Part shown: positions 21,842 to 30,771 of the stretch, piece after piece
Position numbering within the stretch: the first letter of the stretch is position 1
Layout: every line of letters starts with the position of its first letter
NCBI GenBank assembly: GCA_964392615.1
Contig: CAYMRB010000036.1
Location: 1 to 37,498, forward strand
Length of the DNA stretch: 37,498 bases
Direction: 5' to 3'
Origin: CAYMRB01 sp964392615
GTDB taxonomy: Bacteria > Planctomycetota > UBA8108
The notes under the pieces: generated by a model
Told to the model about the DNA's origin: nothing
What the model saw: the letters and a program-made list of their open reading frames with translations, nothing else
Database searches by the model: none
Program-made: the position numbers and the translations under genes

Positions 21842-23764
21842 ATGAATCGGATTCGACTTCTCGCGTCCGCAGCGATCGTGTCGTGTCTCTCGCTGACGGC
21901 GGTCTCCGATGGCGCCGACGACGTGACGGTCCTCGGAGAGCCCGTCCGCAGCCACGGCGCTCGGGTGACGTTGGTCGACATGTCGCCGGACGGCAAGCTG
22001 GCGCTGTCGACGGGCGTGGACAAGACCATCCGTCTGTGGAGCGTCGAGACGGGCGCGGCAGCCGGCGAGCTGAAGGGACACGACGCTCCCGTCGCGTTCG
22101 CGTTCTTCTACGACGGGGGCGAGCGCGTCGTGTCGTTCGACGTGAGCGGCGAGCTGCGGTTCTGGGACGCGAAGAAGCGGCGGACGGTCGGCAAGATCGG
22201 TGACGTCGGCGAGGTGAAGATCGACAAGAATCCGCTGTTCATCCATCACGGCGCGTTGTCGCCGGACCGCAAGGAGCTGGCGTTTCCGTCGCCGACTCGC
22301 GACAAGGTCCTGCGCGTCGATCTCGCCGCGCGCAAACTCGTCGATCCGCTGACTCCGGAGGGGCAATCGCGCTGCGTCGCGTACACGCCGGACGGCAAGG
22401 GGATCATCGTCGGCCACCAGGCATCGACCTTCGGCGGCGGGCGGGTCACGGTCTGGCACCGGCGCAGGGGCAAGGTCGTCTACACGCAGAAGTGCCCCCG
22501 TCCGATGCGCATCGCTGTGGCCGCAGACAGCAAGTCGTACGCGATCGCGTCGAGCATGGCCCTGGAGATTCGCGGGGTCGGCAGCGGCAAGGTCAAGGCC
22601 AGCTACGAGGTGGACATGGCGTTCGGCTTCACGGACGCGTTCTTCAGCAGCGACCGCAAGCTGTACCTCAGCATGCTGATGGAGGGGGACGTCCTCGTCT
22701 GGGATCTGCGCGAGAAGAAGATCTCGTTCGCCATTCAGGAGCACGACTTCAGCGTGTCGGGGCTGGCGCTGGCGGCGGACGGGGAGCTGCTCGTGACGGG
22801 TGGCTCCGATACGACGGTGCGGTTCTGGAACGCGAAGACCGGCGACTTCGTCCACCCGTCGGCGGGGCACCGCAACATGGTCACGACGCTGGCGTTCAGC
22901 GCGGACGGCGAACGGATTCTGTCGGGCGGCTACGCCGGCAGAACGATCCTGTGGGATGCCGAGAAGGGGCGCGCGGTCCACGAGTTCGCGGCCGGCGACC
23001 AGCGCGACGCGATCGCTGGCGTCGCCATCCTGAAGTCCGGGGGGCTCTTCTCGCTCGACGGCGCTGGCAGGGTCCGCGTTCGCGATGTCGAGAGCGGCAA
23101 GATCGCCCGCAAGGGATCGCTGGACGAGAAGGCGCCGCGCATCGCGTCGTTCTCGCGCTCGCGATCGAGCTCGCGGGTCGTCACCGGACACTACGGCAGC
23201 GCCGCGAAGGTCTGGGACATCGAGACCGGCCAGCTGGTGAAGAGCCTCAGCCTCAAGACGGAGTCGGTGAGCGCGGTCGCCCTGTCGCCCGATGGCAAGA
23301 CGGTCGCGCTCGCGCGCGAGGAGGGCGGCGCCTGGGCGGTGGACGTCGAGACGGGGAAGGGCGTGATGAAGCTCGCCGACGATGACGAGACGGAGATCGA
23401 CGCGGTGGCGTTCATCGACGACACGACGGTGGTCGCGGTGGACGGCGACGACAAGCTGCGGCGCTACGACCTGACGGCGAAGAAGTCGTACGAGCTAGCG
23501 AGCGCGCAGTCGATTCTCGCGGTGTCGCCGGATGGCAAGACGCTCGCGGCCCATGCCCATGACGAGAGCGTCGTCGTCCTGCTGGATACGTCGAGCTGGA
23601 AAGAGCGCGGCAGGATCGACGCGTTCGGCGAGGGGGTCACCAGCGTCGCGTTCTCGCCCGACGGGCGGCGGCTCGCGGCGGGATTGGCGGACAGCACCGT
23701 GCGTGTGTGTCCTGTCGGCAAGGGCAAGTCGAAGACGAAGATGCGGTCGTCGAGCCGGAGGTAG
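21842..23764 (+). CDS. Exported WD40-repeat protein, copy 2
   Basis: A 640-residue paralogue of the preceding gene, colinear along its whole length. The mature start ADDVTVLGEPVRSHGARVTL parallels ADDVTILGEPFRSHGADVTS in copy 1, and similar agreement continues to the last blade (VAFSPDGRRLAAGLADSTVR). The signal peptide (residues 1-24) is less conserved. Copy 1 has an insertion (EARSLELYSRTLELDDESVS) where copy 2 has the shorter SLKTESVS. Start ATG 21842 follows GAGGAAGG. Both genes are probably on one transcript. The C-terminus is basic. The role is unknown beyond binding. Confidence 0.85.
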   Translation: MNRIRLLASAAIVSCLSLTAVSDGADDVTVLGEPVRSHGARVTLVDMSPDGKLALSTGVDKTIRLWSVETGAAAGELKGHDAPVAFAFFYDGGERVVSFDVSGELRFWDAKKRRTVGKIGDVGEVKIDKNPLFIHHGALSPDRKELAFPSPTRDKVLRVDLAARKLVDPLTPEGQSRCVAYTPDGKGIIVGHQASTFGGGRVTVWHRRRGKVVYTQKCPRPMRIAVAADSKSYAIASSMALEIRGVGSGKVKASYEVDMAFGFTDAFFSSDRKLYLSMLMEGDVLVWDLREKKISFAIQEHDFSVSGLALAADGELLVTGGSDTTVRFWNAKTGDFVHPSAGHRNMVTTLAFSADGERILSGGYAGRTILWDAEKGRAVHEFAAGDQRDAIAGVAILKSGGLFSLDGAGRVRVRDVESGKIARKGSLDEKAPRIASFSRSRSSSRVVTGHYGSAAKVWDIETGQLVKSLSLKTESVSAVALSPDGKTVALAREEGGAWAVDVETGKGVMKLADDDETEIDAVAFIDDTTVVAVDGDDKLRRYDLTAKKSYELASAQSILAVSPDGKTLAAHAHDESVVVLLDTSSWKERGRIDAFGEGVTSVAFSPDGRRLAAGLADSTVRVCPVGKGKSKTKMRSSSRR

Positions 23765-23884
23765 GCGGAGCGCCTCTCGCGCGTGCGACCTGCGGCGCCG
23801 CGAGACGGGGGAGCGTGGACAAGCCCGCCGCCCGGCCGTATCGTCGCGTCCAACCCAAGCAGTTTCAACGGGACCGAACAACAG

Positions 23885-24745
23885 ATGCTAGTACCCAGAC
23901 CGAACGAGCCATTCGAGTCCGTCGGAGATTGGCTAGAGTGGATTCGCGCCGCCACGCGGCGCTACGGCGATGCGAACCCGAGTGGCAGCCTGCTCGAGAG
24001 CAGCATGCCGGACCGCAACCGCATGCTCGCGCGACTCGCGGCGATCTTCTTGTTGACCGTCAGCGTCCTCGCTCTCGCGGTCCTGCTGTTCGCCGCGGGG
24101 CCGCTCCACGTCGCCACGCTCGTCCTCGTGGCCTGCACCGTGCTCTTTGGCGTCTGGCTCGGAATCGACTTGGTGCTCGTGCGGCGTCGCCACCGCGTGT
24201 GCCGCGAGTCGACCGGTATCGGCCTCGGGGCGATCGTCTTCGCATGGCACACCCTATGGGAGCCCGGCAGCGAGGACCTGGCGGGCGGAGTCGCCGTGGT
24301 CACGACCGACGGGGAGCTCGAGTGCGACCCGGAGCGACTCATCCGTCTGTCGCGACAGCTCGCCGAGTTGGGCGAGAAAGGCGTCGACGCCGCGCCTCCC
24401 GGAGCCGAGGATCTCGTCAAGGCGCTCGACGCCTCGACTCGGGCAAGCGTCAAGAAGAAGTGGCCCGTGCCGCGCGAGCTGGCCGGGAACGACCGCACGT
24501 TCGTGACCGACGTGATCGTCTTTCCCACCGAGCTGCCGAACGGCTACCTCGACCGCCCCGTGTGGCCGATCGCGTTCCCGGAGGGCGACCTGGAGACGTT
24601 CTCGCGCATCGTGCCCGGAAACATGTGGTGGAGCGCGGAGGTCGATCGCGATCTCTTCGGGCTCGACGACGACGACGATCCCGAGGACGGCGATCCCGAG
24701 GACGGCGACGACGAAGCGCCGGACGATACGGCGAACGATCGATGA
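23885..24745 (+). CDS. Membrane protein with acidic tail, coupled to the M48 gene
   Basis: A 286-residue protein of unknown family. The N-terminal 45 residues are soluble (PFESVGDWLEWIRAATRRYG). Two adjacent membrane helices occur at about 50-70 and 77-98 (LAAIFLLTVSVLALAVLLFA, then LVLVACTVLFGVWLGIDLVL). A cytoplasmic or periplasmic domain of about 150 residues follows (VTTDGELECDPERLIRLSRQ, then VTDVIVFPTELPNGYLD). The final 25 residues are almost all Asp/Glu/Gly/Pro, with an in-DNA 15-bp repeat encoding DPEDG. The stop overlaps the start of the peptidase gene (ATGA). ATG 23885 is preferred to upstream frames that lack protein character. It is probably a partner of the peptidase. Confidence 0.65.
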   Translation: MLVPRPNEPFESVGDWLEWIRAATRRYGDANPSGSLLESSMPDRNRMLARLAAIFLLTVSVLALAVLLFAAGPLHVATLVLVACTVLFGVWLGIDLVLVRRRHRVCRESTGIGLGAIVFAWHTLWEPGSEDLAGGVAVVTTDGELECDPERLIRLSRQLAELGEKGVDAAPPGAEDLVKALDASTRASVKKKWPVPRELAGNDRTFVTDVIVFPTELPNGYLDRPVWPIAFPEGDLETFSRIVPGNMWWSAEVDRDLFGLDDDDDPEDGDPEDGDDEAPDDTANDR

Positions 24746-26607
24746 ACGACGCCCCCCGAACGGAGGCCGTCTTCGAGGCCATTCTCGCGCGGCTCGCCAC
24801 CGCGCCGAAGCCGTCCCTGCCGCCGGTCCCCCTGGCGCGCGTCGCGGCCCTCGTGCTCCTCGTCGCGAGCTTCCACCTCGGGGCTATCGTCCTGCTGCCG
24901 CTCTTCAGCTTGGTCTTGCTCGCAGCGAACGCGATGCTGCGGCTCGTGTGGGAGATCGACCTGCCGTCGCCCGTCCCGTCGCTCTGCTTCGTCGCCGCGA
25001 TCGCGTGTCTGGTCGGATACGTGCGAGCGTTCCTCGTGCGGCGCAAGGAGCGTCAGCCGTCGATCGCGTTCGCTCGAGAGCGAGACGCGCAGCTCTTCAA
25101 GCTCCTCGACGCGGTCGCGTCATGCGCCGGGACGGCGCCTGTCGACCGCGTGGTGATCCGACCGCGCGGCTCGTTCGGCGTTCGAGAGCGCCGCAGAGGG
25201 CGGCTCGAGCTCGAGCTGAACGATCGCGACCTGTGCGATCTGTCGCTTGCCGAGTTCGCGTCGATCATGCTCCACGAGTTCGCCCACTTCGGCGAAGGCC
25301 ACACGCGGCGGACGCGATGGGTCTATCGCCGCGTGCGCTATCTGGTCGAGCTCGATCGTGAGCTCGGCGAGGACGCCTGGCACTGGCTGAACCCGATCTG
25401 GCTCGGACTGCAGGCCTTCTGGCGCATCGTGGGGCCGCTCTACGCGGCGTTGAAGCGGCAGCAGGAGCTCCAAGCCGATGCGCTCGCGGTACACGTGCTC
25501 GGCGCCGAGGCCTTCGCGAACGGACTGCGCAAGGCCGTGCGGCAGGGAGTCATCACCGCGGCGGCGGAGGCCGATCTCGTCGAGGCGGCGATCGAGGCGA
25601 AGGATCTCGACCGCGACGTCATCGCTCAGATCGCGGCGATGCAGCTTTCGGACGAGCAAGCCGCAGCCCTCGAGCATCGTTGCGCCGAGGCCTACGAGGC
25701 GCCGGCCGAGCGGCTCGACCACCACCCGAGCGTCGTCGAGCGCATTGAACACGCGGAGCGGATCGCCTCGGGGAGCAGCGACCTCGACGGCGTGGCGGCC
25801 GAGATCAGCGGCGGCACGCCGGCGTACGATGTGCTGTTCTCGTTGAGCCGCGCCGAGCTCCACCAGACGGTATCGCGCGATGTGATTCGCGCGGTTGTCG
25901 CGTCGCGTGGGCGTCAGATCGGCCTGCGCGGACCGATTGCGGTTGCTGATCAAAAGCCCGGCGAGATGCCGACCGTCTTCGTGCGTGGATCGACCGTCGT
26001 CGGTTTCATCATCACCCTGATCACCTGCCTCGGCGGCATCCCGCTGCTCGCCCTGATCGCGCTGATGGTCGTCGCGACGAAGACCGAAGCGCCCGGGTTG
26101 ATCCCGACGGTCCTGGTCTTCGAGGCGGGGCTGTTCCTGTGGCTCTTTCTGGCGATCCGAGGGTTCCGCGGTGGCCTGCGCGCGAGCGGCGAGTGCCTGA
26201 CGCTCCATGGCCTCCTCGGCACGTCGCGGCTGGAATGGCGGGACGTGACCGCGCTGCGCTACAACGACACGAAGCTCGACGTTCGCGGCACGCGAGCCGA
26301 CGGCAAGCGACTGCGGGCGAAGGCGCGAGGCTCCTCTAGCGAGGTTCGCCGGCTCGCCGACGCGATCCTCGAACGCGCACCGCGGCTGGCCTGCCTCGCG
26401 TGGGGCACGGGGATGGCGCGCGTCAGCGAGTCCGACATGCGCACGGCCGAGCTGCCGAGCCGCGTCTACGAGACCTGGGACGACAACATCGTGATCGTCG
26501 GCCCCGACGCGTCCCGGATCGTGGTCGACAGCGACCGAGACGACTTCGAGCGGATCAAGGCATACGTCGAGATGCGGTTGCTACCGATGCTGATGCGGCG
26601 CGAGTAG
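24742..26607 (+). CDS. M48-family membrane metallopeptidase
   Basis: A 621-residue protein. Residues about 33-65 and 80-98 are membrane helices. The zinc-binding motif HEFAH lies at 178-182, following LSLAEFASIM. The third zinc ligand is the glutamate of QQELQADALAVHVLG near 245, the usual ExxxD of M48 (HtpX/Ste24-like) peptidases. Residues about 340-385 are soluble (SRAELHQTVSRDVIRAVVAS). Two further helices occur at about 410-435 and 455-475. The final part (RLEWRDVTALRYNDTKLDV) resembles a small PH-like domain. M48 proteases degrade misfolded membrane proteins or process specific partners. The gene overlaps the acidic-tail gene by four bases, implying joint expression. It converges on the ThuA-DUF1080 gene with a 30-bp gap. 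Confidence 0.85.
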   Translation: MNDAPRTEAVFEAILARLATAPKPSLPPVPLARVAALVLLVASFHLGAIVLLPLFSLVLLAANAMLRLVWEIDLPSPVPSLCFVAAIACLVGYVRAFLVRRKERQPSIAFARERDAQLFKLLDAVASCAGTAPVDRVVIRPRGSFGVRERRRGRLELELNDRDLCDLSLAEFASIMLHEFAHFGEGHTRRTRWVYRRVRYLVELDRELGEDAWHWLNPIWLGLQAFWRIVGPLYAALKRQQELQADALAVHVLGAEAFANGLRKAVRQGVITAAAEADLVEAAIEAKDLDRDVIAQIAAMQLSDEQAAALEHRCAEAYEAPAERLDHHPSVVERIEHAERIASGSSDLDGVAAEISGGTPAYDVLFSLSRAELHQTVSRDVIRAVVASRGRQIGLRGPIAVADQKPGEMPTVFVRGSTVVGFIITLITCLGGIPLLALIALMVVATKTEAPGLIPTVLVFEAGLFLWLFLAIRGFRGGLRASGECLTLHGLLGTSRLEWRDVTALRYNDTKLDVRGTRADGKRLRAKARGSSSEVRRLADAILERAPRLACLAWGTGMARVSESDMRTAELPSRVYETWDDNIVIVGPDASRIVVDSDRDDFERIKAYVEMRLLPMLMRRE

Positions 26608-26637
26608 ACGTCGTTGTCGTCTGGCTGCGGCGGGTTC

Positions 26638-28173
26638 CTACTCGCCGATCTCCCGCAGTCGCAGGTTCCGCCAGCGCACCTCGAAGGGGCCCTTCTTCTC
26701 GCGGCGGATGCCGTGCACCTGCAGGCCGATGAAGCCCTTTAGCATGCCGCTCTTCTCGTCGACGAGCTCGGCGATGCGTACGCCGTTGACCCACGTGTCG
26801 ACGTTCTTGCCGACCGCACGGACGCGGTACTTGTTCCACGCGCCCTTCTTGAACGCGGCGCTCTTCTTCGCGTCCTTGCGGTTCTGGCTCAGCCATCCCG
26901 TGCCGAGCGCTTCGCCGTAGACGAAGCCGGCCGATCCGTTCACCGCGATCTCGATCTGCGGCCCGTGGACCCGGCCCTCGGGCGTGCCGCCCTTCGTCGC
27001 GCTGCGGATCTGCACGCCCGAGTTGAGCTGGTCGTCGACCTTGACCTCGAACTCGAGCTCGAAGTCGCCGTAGTGCTTCACCGAGCACAGGAACGAGTTC
27101 GGGCTGCCCTCGGTCGTCGTGCCGACGATGGCGCCATCCTCGACGCGATACTTCGCGGTGCCGTTGTACTGCGTCCAACCCTCGAGCGTCTTGCCGTCGA
27201 AGAGCGCCACCCAATCGCCCGTGCTCGCGGAGCTCGCGGAGCTCGCGGAACTCGCCGCACTCGCCGCACGCGCGACGGCCTGCGGCTCGCGAACGACGAC
27301 CTTCTCGGCGGTCGGAAAGTCATCCGGCACGCCGGTGATCGTCACCTTGCCCGACGCGGCCCACTCGGTGCCTCGCAGCAGCGTGATCTGGAAGCCGACG
27401 CACTGCATCGCCCGCGGGCCGTGGCCGAGCATCGTGTGGAAGCACCGTCCCTTGCCGTAGTCGATCGTCAGCAGCATCGGCTCGTGCTCTCCCGAGCCGC
27501 GCTGCTTCGGGTCGGCAAACGAGGTGGCGAGCACCGTCAGGTTCTTCGCCGGCCCGCGCATCTTGTCGTACAGCTCGTCCTTTGCGTGCAGCCAGCGCGT
27601 CGGCAGACCCTTCATGATCGGGTGATTCGGCTCGCGCGTCTCGACGATGAAATCGTGCTGCGAGCCGTGGCCACCGCCGCGCCCCTTCTGCGTGTCGCGG
27701 ACGATCTTGCCGTCGCGCCAACGCACGTACGGTCCGGACTTCTCGTTGCGACCGCCCCACCCACCGATGCCGATGATCTCGTTGTACTCCGGCCACTTGC
27801 CGAACGCGTTGTCTGCCGCGTGCACGACGACGAAGCCCCCACCGCCGCGCATGTACTCGACGAAGTCGCGCTGCGTCTCCTGCGGCCACATGCGGCCGTT
27901 GTAGTTCGACACGACGACGTCGTACTTCGCGAACTTCGGGCGGAAGCCGGCGAGATCCTTGCCCGGCGGCGACGTCGCCACGTCGACCGCGAAGTGTCCC
28001 GACTTCTCGAGGATGTCGACGAGGACCGGCGTCGTCTTCTTCCACGCGTGGTTGTTCTGCCCGTCGATGAGCAGGACCGAGATCTTGTCGCCCGCCGTGA
28101 GCGATCCTGCCCACACGCACAAGCACGAGCAAACGGTCAACGCGGCGATGAGCGGTCGCAGGGATCGATGCAT
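26638..28173 (-). CDS. Secreted ThuA-DUF1080 fusion protein
   Basis: A 511-residue exported protein. Residues 1-28 form a signal peptide ending SLTAGDK. Residues about 30-290 form a ThuA-like domain, a glutamine-amidotransferase-like fold linked to sugar utilisation: ISVLLIDGQNNHAWKKTTP, VVVSNYNGRMWPQETQ, GGGGFVVVHAADNAFGKWPE, PMLLTIDYGKGRCFHTMLGH. Residues about 300-325 are an Ala/Ser linker encoded by 9-bp repeats. Residues about 326-508 form a DUF1080 (3-keto-disaccharide hydrolase) domain with GDWVALFDGKTLEGWTQ, DFELEFEVKVDDQLNSGVQI and YRVRAVGKNVDTWVNGVRIA. This pairing is typical of Planctomycetota. It is divergent from a Gfo/Idh/MocA oxidoreductase, which in known pathways makes or reduces 3-keto-sugars, so a joint role is likely. 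Start ATG 28173 follows GAGGA. Confidence 0.9.
   Translation of the reverse strand: MHRSLRPLIAALTVCSCLCVWAGSLTAGDKISVLLIDGQNNHAWKKTTPVLVDILEKSGHFAVDVATSPPGKDLAGFRPKFAKYDVVVSNYNGRMWPQETQRDFVEYMRGGGGFVVVHAADNAFGKWPEYNEIIGIGGWGGRNEKSGPYVRWRDGKIVRDTQKGRGGGHGSQHDFIVETREPNHPIMKGLPTRWLHAKDELYDKMRGPAKNLTVLATSFADPKQRGSGEHEPMLLTIDYGKGRCFHTMLGHGPRAMQCVGFQITLLRGTEWAASGKVTITGVPDDFPTAEKVVVREPQAVARAASAASSASSASSASTGDWVALFDGKTLEGWTQYNGTAKYRVEDGAIVGTTTEGSPNSFLCSVKHYGDFELEFEVKVDDQLNSGVQIRSATKGGTPEGRVHGPQIEIAVNGSAGFVYGEALGTGWLSQNRKDAKKSAAFKKGAWNKYRVRAVGKNVDTWVNGVRIAELVDEKSGMLKGFIGLQVHGIRREKKGPFEVRWRNLRLREIGE
27223..27267. repeat. 9-bp tandem repeat in the ThuA-DUF1080 linker
   Basis: Three perfect copies of GCTCGCGGA (27223-27249) are followed by two copies of the variant ACTCGCCGC (27250-27267). 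On the minus strand they encode the Ala/Ser inter-domain linker, so copy-number change would alter linker length without frameshift. Confidence 0.8.
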
Positions 28174-28521
28174 GATCGGGATTCCTCGTTGCAGGTCGTG
28201 ATTCGTGCGGGGCCGGCGCGGGATCGGTTCCGGCTGATTCCGCGTTTGCCGGTCGCCTTCGAGCGTCGTACGGCTTGAGGGCGAAGTCAATACGGGAATG
28301 CGTCTGTTGCGTCTGTTGCGTCGCCGTCCTCTCGAGAGACCACTTGATTCAGAACAAGCGAGCTTCCGCACGCACCCAGGATCTCGCCGATCTCGAGTGG
28401 CTGGAGTCGGACGCTGTCGACTGACTCCGCTGCAGAATTCACTGTGCATCCGCGCGGTCGATTCCTTCAATGGAACGGGAACGACTGAAATCGAACACCC
28501 CGCCTGAAAGGACCACAGCCC
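28174..28521. other. Divergent promoter region
   Basis: This 348-bp stretch lies between the divergent ThuA-DUF1080 and Gfo/Idh/MocA genes and should carry both promoters and any shared regulator site. It contains two adjacent copies of CGTCTGTTG (28301-28318), again with a 9-bp period. No convincing promoter pair or gene was identified. Confidence 0.5.
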
Positions 28522-29844
28522 ATGCCTCGCAACATCGATCGTCGACAATTCCTCAAGGCGAGCACGGCCATCGCCGCGTTCAGCATCCTGCCGTCCGGTG
28601 CGTTTTCGCGGTCGCCGGTGGCGAAGCTCCGCACGGCCCATATCGGCGTGCAGGGCATGGGCGGCTCCGATCTGCGATCGGTGTCGTCGCACGGGAACGT
28701 CGAGGTGGCGGCCCTCTGCGACGTCGACCTCGGTTGCCTCCAAAGGGCGCAGAAGGGACACGCGAACGCGCAGGGCTTCCGCGACTATCGCGAGATGATC
28801 GCCGAGCTCGGCGACAAGGTCGACGCGGTCGTCGTGTCGACGCCTGACCACACGCATGCGCCGGCTGCCATGACCGCGATGAACGCCGGCAAGCCGGTCT
28901 ACTGTCAAAAGCCGCTGACGCACGAGATTCACGAGGCGCGCCAGCTGCGCATTCAGGCGCGCAAGAAGGGGCTGGCGACGCAGATGGGCATCCAGGTGCA
29001 CTCGAGCGCCACCTACCGCCGAGCCGTGGCCATGATCCAGAGCGGCGTCGTCGGCAAGGTGAGCGAGGTGCACGCGTGGTCGGGAAAGAACTGGGGATAC
29101 GACGGCCCGCAGTTCACGAATGAGCAATCGCCGCCGAAGAACCTCGACTGGAACCTGTGGCTCGGCACCGCTTCGATGCGACCGTTCGTGCCGCGTGTCT
29201 ACCATCAAGGAACGTGGCGCAAGCTGGTCGACTTCGGCACCGGCACGCTCGGCGACATGGGCGTGCACATCTTCGACACGCCGTACGCCGCTCTCGAGCT
29301 GACCGCCCCGAAGTGGGCCAAGACGAAGTGCCGCGCGCCGACTGGCGTCGGCCATCCCGAGAAGAACGTCGTCGAGTACGAGTTCCCCGGCACGCGCTAC
29401 ACGACGAAGACGATGCTCTGGAAGTGGTACGACGGTGCGTACGCGCCGCCCAAGGCCGGCGACATCAAGCTGCCCGCGGGCCTGAAGCTACCCGGTCAGG
29501 GGGCGCTGTTCATCGGCGAGGGCGGCACGATGCTGCTCCCCCACGTCGGCGAGGCGCGCCTGTTCCCCGAGGAGAAGTTCGCCAAGTACGAGCGCCCGAA
29601 GGTCGACGGTCACAATCACTACCACCAATGGGTCGACGCGTGCATGGGGAACGGCACGACGAGCGCCAGCTTCGAGTACGCCGGACCGCTCACCGAGGCT
29701 CTGCTCCTCGGCGTCGTCGCGAACCGCTTCCCCGACACGAAGCTCGATTGGGACGCCAACATGCTGCGCGTGACGAATAACGAGGCGGCGAACCAGCTCG
29801 TTCAGCGCCGGTACCGCGCCGGATTCGAGGTCGCGGGCCTCTGA
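28522..29844 (+). CDS. Tat-exported Gfo/Idh/MocA family oxidoreductase
   Basis: A 440-residue NAD(P)-dependent oxidoreductase. The N-terminus DRRQFLKASTAIAAFSIL is a Tat signal (RRQFLK), so the folded enzyme with bound cofactor would be exported. The Rossmann part has AHIGVQGMGGSDL, ALCDVDLG, VVVSTPDHTHAPAAMTAMNA, and KPVYCQKPLTHEIHEARQL with the catalytic lysine. The C-terminal dimerisation domain shows DFGTGTLGDMGVHIFDTPY. The CQKPLTH form with Gln in place of Glu is characteristic of the planctomycete/verrucomicrobial secreted subgroup. Start ATG 28522 follows GAAAGGA. Together with the divergent ThuA-DUF1080 gene it suggests 3-keto-glycoside metabolism; the substrate is inferred. Confidence 0.9.
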   Translation: MPRNIDRRQFLKASTAIAAFSILPSGAFSRSPVAKLRTAHIGVQGMGGSDLRSVSSHGNVEVAALCDVDLGCLQRAQKGHANAQGFRDYREMIAELGDKVDAVVVSTPDHTHAPAAMTAMNAGKPVYCQKPLTHEIHEARQLRIQARKKGLATQMGIQVHSSATYRRAVAMIQSGVVGKVSEVHAWSGKNWGYDGPQFTNEQSPPKNLDWNLWLGTASMRPFVPRVYHQGTWRKLVDFGTGTLGDMGVHIFDTPYAALELTAPKWAKTKCRAPTGVGHPEKNVVEYEFPGTRYTTKTMLWKWYDGAYAPPKAGDIKLPAGLKLPGQGALFIGEGGTMLLPHVGEARLFPEEKFAKYERPKVDGHNHYHQWVDACMGNGTTSASFEYAGPLTEALLLGVVANRFPDTKLDWDANMLRVTNNEAANQLVQRRYRAGFEVAGL

Positions 29845-29957
29845 TCGATCGCGGGCGACTTCCAGGGTTCCCCGCCGTGCTGTCCGACCAGCAGGCGGGG
29901 TTCCCCGTTGTCCGCGATCTCGTCGTCTACCAGGACCGCGCTCTTCCCGGAGGGCTG

Positions 29958-29993
29958 CTTCGTCTACTTCGCCTTCTTCGGCTTCTTCGTCTT
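29958..29993. repeat. Degenerate 9-bp repeat at a gene 3' end
   Basis: Four consecutive 9-mers of the form CTTCGNCTN (29958-29966, 29967-29975, 29976-29984, 29985-29993) cover the lysine-rich C-terminus and stop codon of the small anchored protein. Confidence 0.6.
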
Positions 29994-30359
29994 GGGCACC
30001 AGGCCCCTCGCCTCGAGGGCCTTCCTGACCGCGTCGACGGAGACCGGCTTCGTCGGCGCGTACTCCTTGAGCATCAGGTCCCATGTGACCTGACGGATTC
30101 CGAGGAACTGCACGCCGCCAGCCGGCGCTCGCGAGTATGCGGCGAGCCGCTGCGTCGACGTGTCGAGCACGTAGACCTCGGTCACGCCGGTCGACGTCGG
30201 GCCCGACGTGCCCATCAGGTACCGCGGCCCGGCGGCTGCTGCGGCCTGGCCGTCCGCGGTCGGGAGCGGCGCGTCGAAGCTGCGGCCGACGAAGAACGCG
30301 ACGATGCCGACGGCGAGCGCGACGGTCAGCGGGGAGGGACGTTGTGGTCGAGGGCGCAT
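29964..30359 (-). CDS. Small anchored protein of unknown function
   Basis: A 131-residue protein. One N-terminal hydrophobic segment (SPLTVALAVGIVAFFVGRSF, residues about 9-28) would anchor it or act as an uncleaved signal. It is followed by a short Ala-rich linker, a small beta-rich domain (VTEVYVLDTSTQRLAAYSRA, then VQFLGIRQVTWDLMLKEYAP) and a Lys/Pro tail. The tail is encoded by four degenerate 9-bp DNA repeats. The start at ATG 30359 has AAAGGGG upstream; the longer frame to 30689 is not protein-like. No family recognised. It is convergent with the oxidoreductase gene and has no clear partner. Confidence 0.6.
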   Translation of the reverse strand: MRPRPQRPSPLTVALAVGIVAFFVGRSFDAPLPTADGQAAAAAGPRYLMGTSGPTSTGVTEVYVLDTSTQRLAAYSRAPAGGVQFLGIRQVTWDLMLKEYAPTKPVSVDAVRKALEARGLVPKTKKPKKAK

Positions 30360-30771
30360 GCGGGACCCCTTTCGCGGGCGCCTCCCGGTACCGGTCTCCA
30401 TCCGGAGGGCGCCCGTCGCTGCGGCTAGGGGTTCGTTCTCGCCTCGGAATCTCTCTCTTGTCGAGGACCGGCGTTGCAGCGGGTCCGTTGCATCGAATGT
30501 AACCCACGCTCGGTCGTCGCCACAGAAAATCCGGCAGTGGCGCGACCTTCGGAGCGAGAGCCGATAACGGGGCGGCGGGTCGCGATCCGAACTCGAGCCT
30601 ACGGGCATCAGCCTGCTCACGAAGCTCGGATTGGAACGCCTGCCGGAATCGAGGTGTGATCCCTGCCCCGGCGGCTGTCTCGCATGCAATAATCCCTGCG
30701 GGGCTCATTCCCGACAGCTGGTCCGAGCGTCACGCGCCTCGTATTCTCTCAGTCAATAGTGGCAGGATGGA
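30360..30771. other. Intergenic region between divergent genes
   Basis: A 412-bp stretch with no gene I can support. Composition shifts from GC-rich at the left to more mixed near the C39-like gene. It should contain the promoters for both flanking divergent genes, but no clear -35/-10 pair stands out. No attC-like segment was found here. Confidence 0.4.

Noticed and set aside
20260..22029. Long minus-strand frames opposite the WD40 genes
   Set aside because: Mirror-image shadows of the repeats; no start signals and no domain character.
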